Shown here piece after piece: positions 36,269 to 44,786 of a stretch of DNA of 64,000 nt. The stretch is from UBA4582 sp002389265. GTDB taxonomy: Bacteria; Pseudomonadota; Gammaproteobacteria; Pseudomonadales; Azotimanducaceae. The stretch spans positions 186,001 to 250,000 of the forward strand of contig CALSRT010000002.1 of the NCBI GenBank assembly GCA_943788825.1, in the 5' to 3' direction. Under the pieces are notes generated by a model that did no database searches, was not told where the DNA came from, and saw only the letters and a list, made by a program, of their open reading frames with translations. Each line of letters starts with the position of its first letter. Within the stretch, counting starts at the first letter, position 1. The position numbers and the translations under genes are program-made.

Positions 36269-37639
36269 TCAGAAAAAAGTGAAGGGTGCCTGAAACAGCT
36301 TCTCGACTTCGCTGATTCGGCTTTTGTCGACCAGAAACAGGATGACATGGTCATCGGGCTCAACAACGACATCATCATGAGCGATGATAACGTCGCGACC
36401 TCGGACGATGGCGCCAATATTAGCGCCCGGGGGCAAATCAATTTCCTCGATTTTTCTTCCCACGACCTTTGAGCTTCTGCGGTCGCCGTGGGCGATAGCT
36501 TCGATAGCCTCGGCGGCTCCCCGGCGAAGGGAGTGAACCTTGACCACATCACCGCGACGGATGTGAGTGAGAATACTACCGAGAGTCGCTTGTTGCGGTG
36601 AAATCGCGATATCGATATTGCTTCCCTCAATCAAATCAACGTAAGCGGGGTTGTTGATCAACGCGATCACCTTGCGGGCGCCCAGACTCTTTGCCAGCAT
36701 CGCGGACATAATGTTGGCTTCGTCATCGTTAGTCACGGCGCAAAACACATCGGTTTCTTCAATGTTTTCTTCCAGCAGTAGTTCTCTATCGGAGGCATCC
36801 CCGGCCAGGACGATGGCCCGGTCCAGAGATTCTGACAACTCATAACAACGCTGGCGACTGCGCTCTATGACTCGGACGCCGTAACGATGTTCCAGTGCTC
36901 GAGCCAGACCAAGACCGATATGCCCTCCGCCGGCAATGATTAGCCGCCGATTGGGTCTCTCGGTTCGACGCATTTCGCTCATTACCGCTTGAATATCACC
37001 GGCTGCAGCAATAAAAAAGACTTCGTCTTCAGCCTCGATCACCGTGTCGCCCTGAGGAATGATCGGCCGATTTTTTCGAAATATCGCAGCAACGCGGGTA
37101 TCAACTGTGGGCATGTGCTGACGCAGATAACGTAGCTCTTGGTCTATGAGGGGGCCACCATAATGGGCTTTGATCCCCACAAGCTGGACCTGGCCATCAG
37201 CGAAATCCATCACCTGGAGTGCACCTGGGTTGTCAATTAGACGGCAAATATCATGGGTCACAATTTGCTCGGGGTTGACCAAAAAGTCGACGGGCATGGC
37301 TTCATTACGAAAAATGCCGTACTCAAGATAGGTGGTTGACCGAATGCGCGCGATTTTTGTTGGTGTATGAAATACAGAGTAGGCGACCTGACAAGCCACC
37401 ATATTCACCTCATCGCTATTCGTCACGGCAATGAGCATGTCCGCATCTTCGGCGCCTGCTTGGCGCAGTACGTCGGGGTGCGACCCCATGCCACGAACAG
37501 TTCGAATATCAATGCGATCCTGCAACTCTCTCAAGCGATCAGCATCATGGTCGACTACGGTAATATCACTGGCTTCTTTGGTGAGATTTTGGGCAAGGTT
37601 GCCCCCAACTTCGCCGGCACCAAGAATGATAATTTTCAT
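36269..37639 (-). CDS. trkA: Trk system NAD-binding regulatory subunit TrkA
   Basis: Cytoplasmic gating subunit for TrkH that binds NAD(H) or adenine nucleotides. Two RCK halves are visible, each with a Rossmann loop: GAGEVGGNLA at residues 7-16 and GGGHIGLGLA near 238. The 456 residues match TrkA. ATG 37639 (MKIIILGAG) is used; the open frame continues upstream only through rsmB coding sequence. It overlaps the rsmB stop by 4 bases (ATGA), as rsmB-trkA commonly do in related genomes. Confidence 0.96.
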   Translation of the reverse strand: MKIIILGAGEVGGNLAQNLTKEASDITVVDHDADRLRELQDRIDIRTVRGMGSHPDVLRQAGAEDADMLIAVTNSDEVNMVACQVAYSVFHTPTKIARIRSTTYLEYGIFRNEAMPVDFLVNPEQIVTHDICRLIDNPGALQVMDFADGQVQLVGIKAHYGGPLIDQELRYLRQHMPTVDTRVAAIFRKNRPIIPQGDTVIEAEDEVFFIAAAGDIQAVMSEMRRTERPNRRLIIAGGGHIGLGLARALEHRYGVRVIERSRQRCYELSESLDRAIVLAGDASDRELLLEENIEETDVFCAVTNDDEANIMSAMLAKSLGARKVIALINNPAYVDLIEGSNIDIAISPQQATLGSILTHIRRGDVVKVHSLRRGAAEAIEAIAHGDRRSSKVVGRKIEEIDLPPGANIGAIVRGRDVIIAHDDVVVEPDDHVILFLVDKSRISEVEKLFQAPFTFF

Positions 37640-38907
37640 GGCTGTACGGCCTTGGCGATTCTCGAATAATAAAACCCATCGTGCCCGACCAAATCGGGCA
37701 GTAGTTGTCTGCCATACTTCTGGCCATGGCCCCATTCGGCTTCAATAGGGATCAAAACAGCGTCAGTAGTCGCATTACAAAATTGTCTCATCACGTCTTC
37801 ATTTTCAGTGGGCAATATCGAGCAGGTTGAATAGACCAAAATACCGCCAGGCGCTAGCAGTGCCCAGGCGGCGTTGAGCAGCTCAAGCTGAGTAGCCGCC
37901 AGCTTATCAATATCTGAATTTCTGCGCAGCAACTTAATATCCGGGTGGCGTCGGATAATCCCGGTTGCTGAGCAGGGTGCATCTAACAGGATCCGCTGAA
38001 AAAGTGCCGCAGGAACAAAATCCCGCAAATCACTGGCGACGCAGTCTGCTTTGAGATCCAGGCGTTTTAAGTTCTCAGCAACGCTGACCAATCGGTGTTC
38101 TTCCAGATCTAGGGCTGTGAGAGCGATGCCGGGAAAGGATTCTAAAATATGGCTGGTTTTTCCGCCTGGCGCAGCACAGGCATCGAGCACCCGCATACCG
38201 GCAGCAGGGGTTAACAGTCCGGCTGCTAGTTGCGATGCTTCATCCTGCACGCTGGCATAGCCATGCTCGAATTCAGGTAGCAGGTTCACGCTGATGGGCG
38301 CGTCGAGATAGATAGCGGAAGGGGCGTGAGTAGCAAGACGCGCGCTGATGTTACTGACAGCCAGAAGGTCCAAATAGGCAGCGGTAGTGAGTCGTTGTTG
38401 ATTGACTCGCAGCGTCATCGGCGGCCGTGCGTTATTGGCAGCGATGACGGCCTCCTGTTGATCTGGCCAGGCTGTCTTGATTCGCGTGAGGAGCCACTCT
38501 GGATGGTTTGATTGGGCTTGTACGTCACCCTCGATGCTGGTTTCAATGTGAGCTTGATTGCGCAAATAATTGCGCAGCACGCCGTTCACAAGCCCTTTAG
38601 CCCAGGGGAGTTTTAAGCCTTTAGTGGCATTCACGGTGGCATTGACGCTGGCGTGCGCGGGTCGATTAAGGTTATTAACGCTATAAAGACCAGCTAATAG
38701 CAGTAGGTGAACGTTAATGTTCTTGCCGGTTAACGGCTTCTTCAACAGCTGCTCGAGGAGGGCGTTGAGATGATAATAGTCGCGAATTACTCCGTAGCTG
38801 ATTTGTTTACTCAGCGGCGAATCACCACTATTGAACTGACTATCCATGGACTTGCCGTCGATAACGACAGCGCTGAGGACTCTAACGGCGGATTGGTATT
38901 CTTGCAT
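37636..38907 (-). CDS. rsmB: 16S rRNA (cytosine-967-C5)-methyltransferase
   Basis: SAM-dependent m5C967 methyltransferase. An N-terminal NusB-like RNA-binding domain (about 1-140) precedes the Rossmann domain with VLDACAAPGGKTSHILE. The catalytic cysteines lie in LDAPCSATGIIRRHPDI and YSTCSILPTENE. I use ATG 38907 (MQEYQSAVRVLSAV), whose A overlaps the fmt TGA stop by one base. The longer open frame to 39129 is a shadow within fmt. Length 423 residues, as in E. coli. Confidence 0.95.
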   Translation of the reverse strand: MQEYQSAVRVLSAVVIDGKSMDSQFNSGDSPLSKQISYGVIRDYYHLNALLEQLLKKPLTGKNINVHLLLLAGLYSVNNLNRPAHASVNATVNATKGLKLPWAKGLVNGVLRNYLRNQAHIETSIEGDVQAQSNHPEWLLTRIKTAWPDQQEAVIAANNARPPMTLRVNQQRLTTAAYLDLLAVSNISARLATHAPSAIYLDAPISVNLLPEFEHGYASVQDEASQLAAGLLTPAAGMRVLDACAAPGGKTSHILESFPGIALTALDLEEHRLVSVAENLKRLDLKADCVASDLRDFVPAALFQRILLDAPCSATGIIRRHPDIKLLRRNSDIDKLAATQLELLNAAWALLAPGGILVYSTCSILPTENEDVMRQFCNATTDAVLIPIEAEWGHGQKYGRQLLPDLVGHDGFYYSRIAKAVQP

Positions 38908-39857
38908 CAGGAAAGTTTCGTGCCAGGCATAAAGAGTGCCTTGCGTGCATTGAGTATATCGGCACCGGTGAGGATGCTGCCCTTGCCCAGGGGTAACTGA
39001 ACAGCGGTCAACCAGAGTGCATCGGTGCCGCAAGCGACGAGCACGCCGCGTTTTGAGACGGCGAGAATCTCGCCAGGTTGTGCTTGCTGGGTGCTGCTCG
39101 CTAATGCCTGAGTCTCCGCGCTGGCACATTCGACAGCCCAGATCTTCATTCTGAGGCCATTGAGTTCCGTGAACGCGATCGGCTCAGGGTTATAGCCACG
39201 GACCATTCGCTCGATTTCACTGGCTTGCCGGGACCAATCGATTTGAGCTTCGTGCTTTTCAATCTTGTGGGCATAGGTCGCCCCATTAGGCTGTGGTTTT
39301 GGTTGAGTAGTGCCAGCGGCAATTTGCTCAATCGCAGTTAGCAAGGCGCGAGTGCCGAGCTCGCTAAGTTTCGCGGCTAGACTTCCGCTGGTGTCTGTCG
39401 AGGCGATGTCAGTTTTTGCGCACAACAAGACGTCGCCCGTATCTAGCCCCGCGTCCATTTGGATGATGCAGACACCAGACTCCGTATCGCCAGCCAGGAT
39501 AGCCCGCTGGATGGGCGCTGCGCCACGCCAACGGGGCAAGAGTGAGCCGTGCACATTGATGCAGCCCAGCCGGGGGTAGGCCAGGACTTCAGGTTTGAGA
39601 ATTTGCCCGTACGCGACCACAACCATCAGATCGACATCCAGGTGTTCAATGTCGCTGCGGCGCAAGCGCAGTGGCTGTAGAACCGGCAACTGATGTTGTT
39701 CAGCCAGGCGCTTAACAGCACTTGGTACACTCTGCTTGCCCCGCTTGCCCGGTTTGTCGGGCTGCGTGATGACGCCAACAATATGGTGCTCGCTGGCAAT
39801 CAGCGCACCGAGATGATCAGCAGCAAAATCGGGCGTACCGGCAAACAATAGGTTCAA
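38907..39857 (-). CDS. fmt: methionyl-tRNA formyltransferase
   Basis: Formylates initiator Met-tRNA using 10-formyltetrahydrofolate. The N-terminus LLFAGTPDFAADHL, the catalytic region INVHGSLLPRWRGAAPIQRAI and MDAGLDTGDVL are all family signatures. The 316 residues match. It lies 9 bases after def, the deformylase that later removes the same formyl group. Confidence 0.97.
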   Translation of the reverse strand: MNLLFAGTPDFAADHLGALIASEHHIVGVITQPDKPGKRGKQSVPSAVKRLAEQHQLPVLQPLRLRRSDIEHLDVDLMVVVAYGQILKPEVLAYPRLGCINVHGSLLPRWRGAAPIQRAILAGDTESGVCIIQMDAGLDTGDVLLCAKTDIASTDTSGSLAAKLSELGTRALLTAIEQIAAGTTQPKPQPNGATYAHKIEKHEAQIDWSRQASEIERMVRGYNPEPIAFTELNGLRMKIWAVECASAETQALASSTQQAQPGEILAVSKRGVLVACGTDALWLTAVQLPLGKGSILTGADILNARKALFMPGTKLS

Positions 39858-39866
39858 CTTTTAGGC

Positions 39867-40370
39867 CTATTCACGGTGCTTGCGCTGTTTGAGTAATTTT
39901 TTGCGAATCATCTGGCGTTTGGTATCAGAGATATAGTCGACGAACAATTTTCCCTCGAGATGGTCCATTTCATGCTGAATGCAAACCGACAGAAGGTCGT
40001 CTGCCGTCAGGGTAAAAGGGTTGCCCTCGCGGTCAATGGCCGTGACTTCTATTTTTTCTGACCGGTATACGGGCTCGAAATAACCGGGGATAGACAAGCA
40101 ACCCTCGTTCGTTTCAATCTCGCCTTCACGTGCAATGATCTCTGGATTGATCAGCACCAGCGGCGATGAATTATCCTCAGAAACATCCACCACCAGAAGC
40201 CGCAGGTGCATGTTTACCTGGCTTGCAGCCAAACCGATGCCAGGCGCCGCGTACATTGTCTCGAGCATGTTGTCGGCGAGCATCGCGATTTTGCCGTTGA
40301 CGTCCTTGACGGGTTCAGCGACGGTTCTCAACCGGGGATCCGGGAATTCCAAGATATTTAATAGCGCCAT
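39867..40370 (-). CDS. def: peptide deformylase
   Basis: Metalloenzyme that removes the N-formyl group from nascent proteins. The three deformylase motifs are intact: GIGLAASQVN, EGCLSIPG and QHEMDHLEG (metal ligands Cys, His and His with the catalytic Glu). The 167 residues are standard. It starts the def-fmt-rsmB-trkA-trkH minus-strand operon and is divergent from the LysM gene. Confidence 0.97.
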   Translation of the reverse strand: MALLNILEFPDPRLRTVAEPVKDVNGKIAMLADNMLETMYAAPGIGLAASQVNMHLRLLVVDVSEDNSSPLVLINPEIIAREGEIETNEGCLSIPGYFEPVYRSEKIEVTAIDREGNPFTLTADDLLSVCIQHEMDHLEGKLFVDYISDTKRQMIRKKLLKQRKHRE

Positions 40371-40513
40371 GGCGTTCAGTTCTAACCCTGTAATAATAGT
40401 GTAAATAATTTGATGAAGATCATGTTCAAGTTGGCAATTCAGCTCATCTGATCACAGATGTGTCGTCTAGAATTACCTGATATTGTACGCGTTTTGAGGA
40501 TGGGATTCGCCCT

Positions 40514-41572
40514 ATGCGAAAAATTCTTATCGCTGTTGTTGTCAACCTGCTACTAAGTCAAGTCAGCCTTGCGGCCAACGATATTCTAAAACCCGGCCAT
40601 CCCGATCGCTACCTCGTGCAAAAAGGCGATACCTTGTGGGATATCTCGTCGATGTTTCTGGCGCAGGCTTGGCGTTGGCCGGAGATCTGGCGAGTGAACC
40701 CCGAGATTGAGAATCCACACCTGATTTATCCCGGTGATGAGATCATGCTGCGTTATGTGGACGGTGAGCCCCAGTTGCTGCTGTCTAGGGGCGATGAGGC
40801 CCGTACCGTGCGGTTGACACCGATACCCAATGGAGATGTTAAAGCCAGCCCTAGGATCAGATCCGAGCCGCTGACGAGCTCGATACCAGCAATCCCCTTA
40901 GACGCTATTGCGGGCCTGCTGAATGCTGGGCGAATCGTTGAAGCGCAGACACTGGAGCAGGCACCTTACATCCTGGCGAATAAATCAGACCGACTGATTT
41001 TTGGGCCTGGTGATGAATTTTACGCGCGCGGAGAATGGGTCCAGGATACGACAGTGTATGGTGTGTTTCGGTCCGGCCAAATTTATCAAGACCCGGAAAC
41101 TAAAGAAATTCTTGGCTACGAGGCTCAAGAACTGGGTGTCGCAACGGTGCTAGAACGTGACGATAATATCGTTACCATGAGCCTGGGCGCGGTCAAGGCT
41201 GATGTCAGATTGGGCGATCGACTATTGCCCACAGAAGAGCGCCGGGTTGAGTCGATGTTTTACCCTGCCGCGCCAACAGCGGCGGTTAGTGGCTCGATTA
41301 TGACGATTGTCGGTAATGCTACTCAGGTAGGTAAAAACCACGTGGTCACGGTAAACCGCGGCGTGCGATCGGGTCTGGCGGTAGGTAATGTCCTGGCGAT
41401 CTTTAAACAGGGTGCGATCGTCCGTGACAAGCTGGCGGGCGACCAAGTTCGCATGCCAGCGGAGCGAGTGGGCCTTTTGATGGTCTTTAGGGTTTTCGAT
41501 AAAATGTCTTATGGTCTCGTGCTAGAGGCAAAAGAGCCAGTGAGTGTCGGCGATTTGCTCCAAAACCCCTAG
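40514..41572 (+). CDS. secreted LysM-domain protein
   Basis: A signal peptide (MRKILIAVVVNLLLSQVSLA, cleaved near residue 21) is followed by one LysM motif (YLVQKGDTLWDISSMFL ... NPHLIYPGDEI, about 33-80), which binds peptidoglycan. The remaining 270 residues are not recognised in detail, but a LysM protein of this length stands between def and dprA in many related Gammaproteobacteria. GAGGATGGG lies upstream of the ATG. Likely periplasmic and attached to the wall; the exact role is unknown. Confidence 0.88.
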   Translation: MRKILIAVVVNLLLSQVSLAANDILKPGHPDRYLVQKGDTLWDISSMFLAQAWRWPEIWRVNPEIENPHLIYPGDEIMLRYVDGEPQLLLSRGDEARTVRLTPIPNGDVKASPRIRSEPLTSSIPAIPLDAIAGLLNAGRIVEAQTLEQAPYILANKSDRLIFGPGDEFYARGEWVQDTTVYGVFRSGQIYQDPETKEILGYEAQELGVATVLERDDNIVTMSLGAVKADVRLGDRLLPTEERRVESMFYPAAPTAAVSGSIMTIVGNATQVGKNHVVTVNRGVRSGLAVGNVLAIFKQGAIVRDKLAGDQVRMPAERVGLLMVFRVFDKMSYGLVLEAKEPVSVGDLLQNP

Positions 41573-41656
41573 GTAGTCGCCAGTCGACGGGCGCGGATTC
41601 CTGTTGTTAAGGTAAGGCCTCTACATTGATGGGGCAAACCGATATGGACACGTGGC

Positions 41657-42778
41657 GTGGCAGCGACTGAAGCGCTGCTCTACTCTTATCTGCTGCTTAT
41701 TCGTGCAACTGCGGTGCAGCCGCGGTTGTGCCATCGTTTGCTGGCGCTGTTGGGCGACGCCCAGTCTGCCTGTGACCATTTCGTGGCCTCAGAGCACGGA
41801 TCAAAGTGCGGTTTGAAATACCCGGTAGCATTGCGGTTGCAAGAACGCTTGCGGGCACCTGCGTTACATCAACAGGTAGAAATGGATCTCGCCTGGCTCG
41901 CCGGCGCGCGGCGGTTCTTCGTAGATTGGGCGTCGCTGGATTACCCGCCGCTGCTGCGGCAAATTGACGATCCACCTATCGGTTTATTCTGCGTCGGCGA
42001 CCTAAGGATATTCCGCGCCTCCCAGCTTGCGGTTGTCGGCAGCCGTCATCCGACTCAGTATGGCCGGTCTGTGGTTAAGCACCTGGTAGGCCGGCTGGTT
42101 GATCGGGGTCTGGCGATCACCAGCGGCATGGCTCTGGGTATTGATGGGATTGCCCATGCCGCCAGTTTGGCCAGCGGCGGCGCCACGATCGCTGTCTTAG
42201 GTACCGGCCCAGACCAAGTCTACCCATCACAGCATGCCAGCCTGTATGCTGAGATCCAGAATCGTGGATTGATTGTTTCTGAATTTCCACCGGGCACCAC
42301 CGCCGCACCGAATCATTTTCCGCAACGTAATCGAGTGGTTACCGGACTGAGCTTAGGCACCTTGGTTGTTGAGGCGCGACTCAAGAGCGGCTCACTGATC
42401 TCCGCGCGTTTAGCGATGGAGCAAGGCAGGGAGGTTTTTGCCGTGCCGGGTTCGGTCCTTAGCAAGCTCAGCGAAGGCTGCCATCAACTGTTGCGTGACG
42501 GCGCAAAGCTCACGGCTCACGAACAAGATGTTCTGGAAGAACTGGACCTGGAGTCGATGGTTAGTGTTGAACAGGTGCGCTCCGATTCCAGCGATGGGCT
42601 GACGCCAGTGCAGACCCAACTGCTTAGCGTCTTGGATCTGGAGCCTCAGACCCAGGATCGATTGGCCGAGCTGATAGGCGTGTCTGTGAGCGAAGTTATG
42701 AGGACGTTGGTGGAACTCGAAATTGTCGGTCTGGTTGAATTGGGCTTGGGGGGGTATCGCATAGCAAAGCTCTGGTAA
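41657..42778 (+). CDS. dprA: DNA-processing protein DprA (Smf)
   Basis: Binds incoming single-stranded DNA and loads RecA during natural transformation. The Rossmann-like core has VGSRHPTQYGRSVV, SGMALGIDGIAHAASL, VLGTGPDQVYPSQH and the segment FPQRNRVVTGLSLGTLVVEA. A C-terminal winged-helix (about 310-373) follows. The start codon is GTG at 41657 with a weak ribosome-binding site. The 373 residues match DprA. Its presence does not prove competence, since most Gammaproteobacteria keep it. Confidence 0.94.
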   Translation: MAATEALLYSYLLLIRATAVQPRLCHRLLALLGDAQSACDHFVASEHGSKCGLKYPVALRLQERLRAPALHQQVEMDLAWLAGARRFFVDWASLDYPPLLRQIDDPPIGLFCVGDLRIFRASQLAVVGSRHPTQYGRSVVKHLVGRLVDRGLAITSGMALGIDGIAHAASLASGGATIAVLGTGPDQVYPSQHASLYAEIQNRGLIVSEFPPGTTAAPNHFPQRNRVVTGLSLGTLVVEARLKSGSLISARLAMEQGREVFAVPGSVLSKLSEGCHQLLRDGAKLTAHEQDVLEELDLESMVSVEQVRSDSSDGLTPVQTQLLSVLDLEPQTQDRLAELIGVSVSEVMRTLVELEIVGLVELGLGGYRIAKLW

Positions 42779-42869
42779 TAGTCGGTCGCAAAATATATCG
42801 GCAGTTCTTGAAAGCCGACATAGACTAGGTTAAGTTTCCGGTCCCTTTAAGTCAGCAGAGTATCAAAGT

Positions 42870-43364
42870 ATGTCGTCGCCATTCGTTGCAATTTTAATGG
42901 GCTCGGATTCCGATTTACCCGTCATGAAGGCTGGTTGTGAGGTCTTGAAGAATTTAGGTGTCAGATATGAAGTGCGCGTCACTTCTGCCCATCGTACTCC
43001 GGAAGACACCAGAGACTTTATCCTTGATGCTGAGCAGCGTGGTTGCGCAGTATTTATAGCTGGCGCGGGTATGGCAGCGCATCTCGCAGGTGCAGTGGCG
43101 GCCCATACGCTCAAGCCCGTGATCGGCGTGCCTATTGACTCAGGCCCATTGCAGGGTCTCGACGCGCTACTCTCGACAGCGCAGATGCCGGGCGGTGTGC
43201 CTGTTGCCACTGTTGCTATTGGTAAGGCCGGCGCGAAGAACGCGGGCTACCTGGCGGCCCAAATGCTGGCGCTGGCGGACGAAGCATTGCATGGTCGGCT
43301 ACTAGCAGAGCGGGCAGCGAATGCCGAAGCGATCCGTCAGAAGAACCACAATCTCGACATTTAG
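42870..43364 (+). CDS. purE: N5-carboxyaminoimidazole ribonucleotide mutase (class I PurE)
   Basis: Converts N5-CAIR to CAIR in purine synthesis. Motifs MGSDSDLPVMKAGCEVL, SAHRTPEDT with the catalytic His, and AGAGMAAHLAG are present, and 164 residues is the class I bacterial length. PurK, its usual partner, is not next to it; the neighbour is tsaC. It lies about 90 bases after dprA and 16 before tsaC. Confidence 0.95.
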   Translation: MSSPFVAILMGSDSDLPVMKAGCEVLKNLGVRYEVRVTSAHRTPEDTRDFILDAEQRGCAVFIAGAGMAAHLAGAVAAHTLKPVIGVPIDSGPLQGLDALLSTAQMPGGVPVATVAIGKAGAKNAGYLAAQMLALADEALHGRLLAERAANAEAIRQKNHNLDI

Positions 43365-43380
43365 GAATTCATCGACTCCA

Positions 43381-43965
43381 ATGGTGCATCCCCAGACCTG
43401 GCGTTTCAAGATGGTCGCGACCCGGTTACAACAGGGTGAAGTGATCGCTTACCCCACTGAAGGCGTCTGGGGTTTGGGCTGTTTGCCGGAAAATCGACCT
43501 GCCGTCGATCGAATTTTATTGATGAAGCAACGCAGCTGGCGCCAGGGCTTGATCCTGATCGGTGCCAGCTTTGAGCAAGTGGAAGGCTATATTGGTCAAA
43601 TCACCGCAGCTCAGCGTGCTTTGCTGCAGCAGACCTGGCCGGGCCCAGTGACTTACCTTGTACCCCGCAGTCAGCGAGTACCTGACTGGATTGCCGGCGA
43701 AAGCGATAAGGTCGCGATACGGGTTTCCGCGCATCCTGTAGTGCAGGGGATCTGTGCTTGTTTGGGGCAACCCATCGTCTCGACTTCCGCGAACCCGAGT
43801 GGCAAAAAACCGGCATTGTCGATCTTGATGTTGCAGCGATATTTCCATGCAGCGATTGACTATATTGTTCCCGGTGAACTCGGCGGCCAGGATGGCGCCA
43901 GTGAGATTCGTGATCTAGTTAGTGGCGCGGTGATTCGAGCCGCGAGCCAGCCGGGGTCGTCGTGA
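43381..43965 (+). CDS. tsaC: threonylcarbamoyl-AMP synthase (TsaC/YrdC family)
   Basis: Makes threonylcarbamoyl-AMP for the universal t6A37 tRNA modification. The nucleotide-binding core has GEVIAYPTEGVWGLGCLP, LLQQTWPGPVTYLVPRS, VAIRVSAHPVV and STSANPSGKKPA. The short form (194 residues, no Sua5 C-terminal domain) is TsaC. I use ATG 43381 because the frame upstream lies inside purE. It overlaps aroE at its stop. Confidence 0.94.
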   Translation: MVHPQTWRFKMVATRLQQGEVIAYPTEGVWGLGCLPENRPAVDRILLMKQRSWRQGLILIGASFEQVEGYIGQITAAQRALLQQTWPGPVTYLVPRSQRVPDWIAGESDKVAIRVSAHPVVQGICACLGQPIVSTSANPSGKKPALSILMLQRYFHAAIDYIVPGELGGQDGASEIRDLVSGAVIRAASQPGSS

Positions 43966-44771
43966 TGCACGGTTTAGCCGTGTTTGGCCATCCCATTGGG
44001 CATAGTCAATCCCCTCGAATTCACCGGGCCTTTGCAAGCCAAGTGGGTATCGATATTCGTTATGACAAGATTGAGCTGCCACTGGACGGCTTTGAGGCTG
44101 GCGCTCGAAGGTTTATCGCGGATGGCGCGAAGGGCTTTAACATCACAGTGCCGTTTAAATTTGACGCCTATCAGCTTGCTGACTCGGTGTCAGACAATGC
44201 CCGCCTCGCCGAGGCCGTGAATACCATCGACGTGTTGGCTAATGGTGAGCTGTTCGGTGACAACACGGATGGCCCTGGGTTGGTCACAGATATCACAGAT
44301 AATCTGAGCTGGCAGTTGCGTGGGAAGCGAATACTGGTCTTGGGTGCTGGTGGTGCGGTGCGAGGCGTACTCGGCAGTCTGTTGGCAGCCGAGCCCGAAC
44401 AAGTGCATCTATGGAATCGAACCCCGGCGAAGTCAGCGGCATTGGTTGATCAGTTTGAAGGCCCCTTGGGCTTCACCACCAGTGCTGAGTTAGAGTCCGA
44501 CTATGACCTGGTGATCAATGGTACCTCAGCCGGCTTAACGGGTAGGTTGCCTGCGATTCCGGCGCGCGTCATTGGTCGCGACAGTCATGTTTACGATATG
44601 GTTTATAGCCAGCAGGCCACCGACTTTAACCGGTGGTGTCAGGCTCATGGGGCGGCTGTGACCAGTGATGGCTTGGGTATGCTCGTTGAGCAGGCGGCCT
44701 TGGCTTTTGAGATCTGGTTTGGCTTAAGCGTGAAGACGCAGCCAGTGATGGCAATGCTTCGTGCCACTTAA
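43962..44771 (+). CDS. aroE: shikimate 5-dehydrogenase
   Basis: NADPH-dependent reduction of 3-dehydroshikimate in aromatic amino-acid synthesis. The substrate loop FGHPIGHSQSPRIH, the catalytic lysine in FNITVPFKFDA and NTDGPGLVTDI are intact, and the nucleotide loop is LGAGGAVRGV. The start is GTG 43962 or ATG 43965; both overlap the tsaC stop. The tsaC-aroE pair is conserved across Gammaproteobacteria. Confidence 0.96.
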   Translation: MMHGLAVFGHPIGHSQSPRIHRAFASQVGIDIRYDKIELPLDGFEAGARRFIADGAKGFNITVPFKFDAYQLADSVSDNARLAEAVNTIDVLANGELFGDNTDGPGLVTDITDNLSWQLRGKRILVLGAGGAVRGVLGSLLAAEPEQVHLWNRTPAKSAALVDQFEGPLGFTTSAELESDYDLVINGTSAGLTGRLPAIPARVIGRDSHVYDMVYSQQATDFNRWCQAHGAAVTSDGLGMLVEQAALAFEIWFGLSVKTQPVMAMLRAT

Positions 44772-44786
44772 CATTGAGAATTGACG

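Noticed and set aside
37640..37735. N-terminal extension of TrkA
   Set aside because: It lies within rsmB; the NAD-binding strand MKIIILGAG at 37639 is the normal N-terminus.
38908..39129. N-terminal extension of RsmB
   Set aside because: It lies entirely within fmt and encodes an Arg-rich sequence; ATG 38907 overlapping the fmt stop fits the family start.
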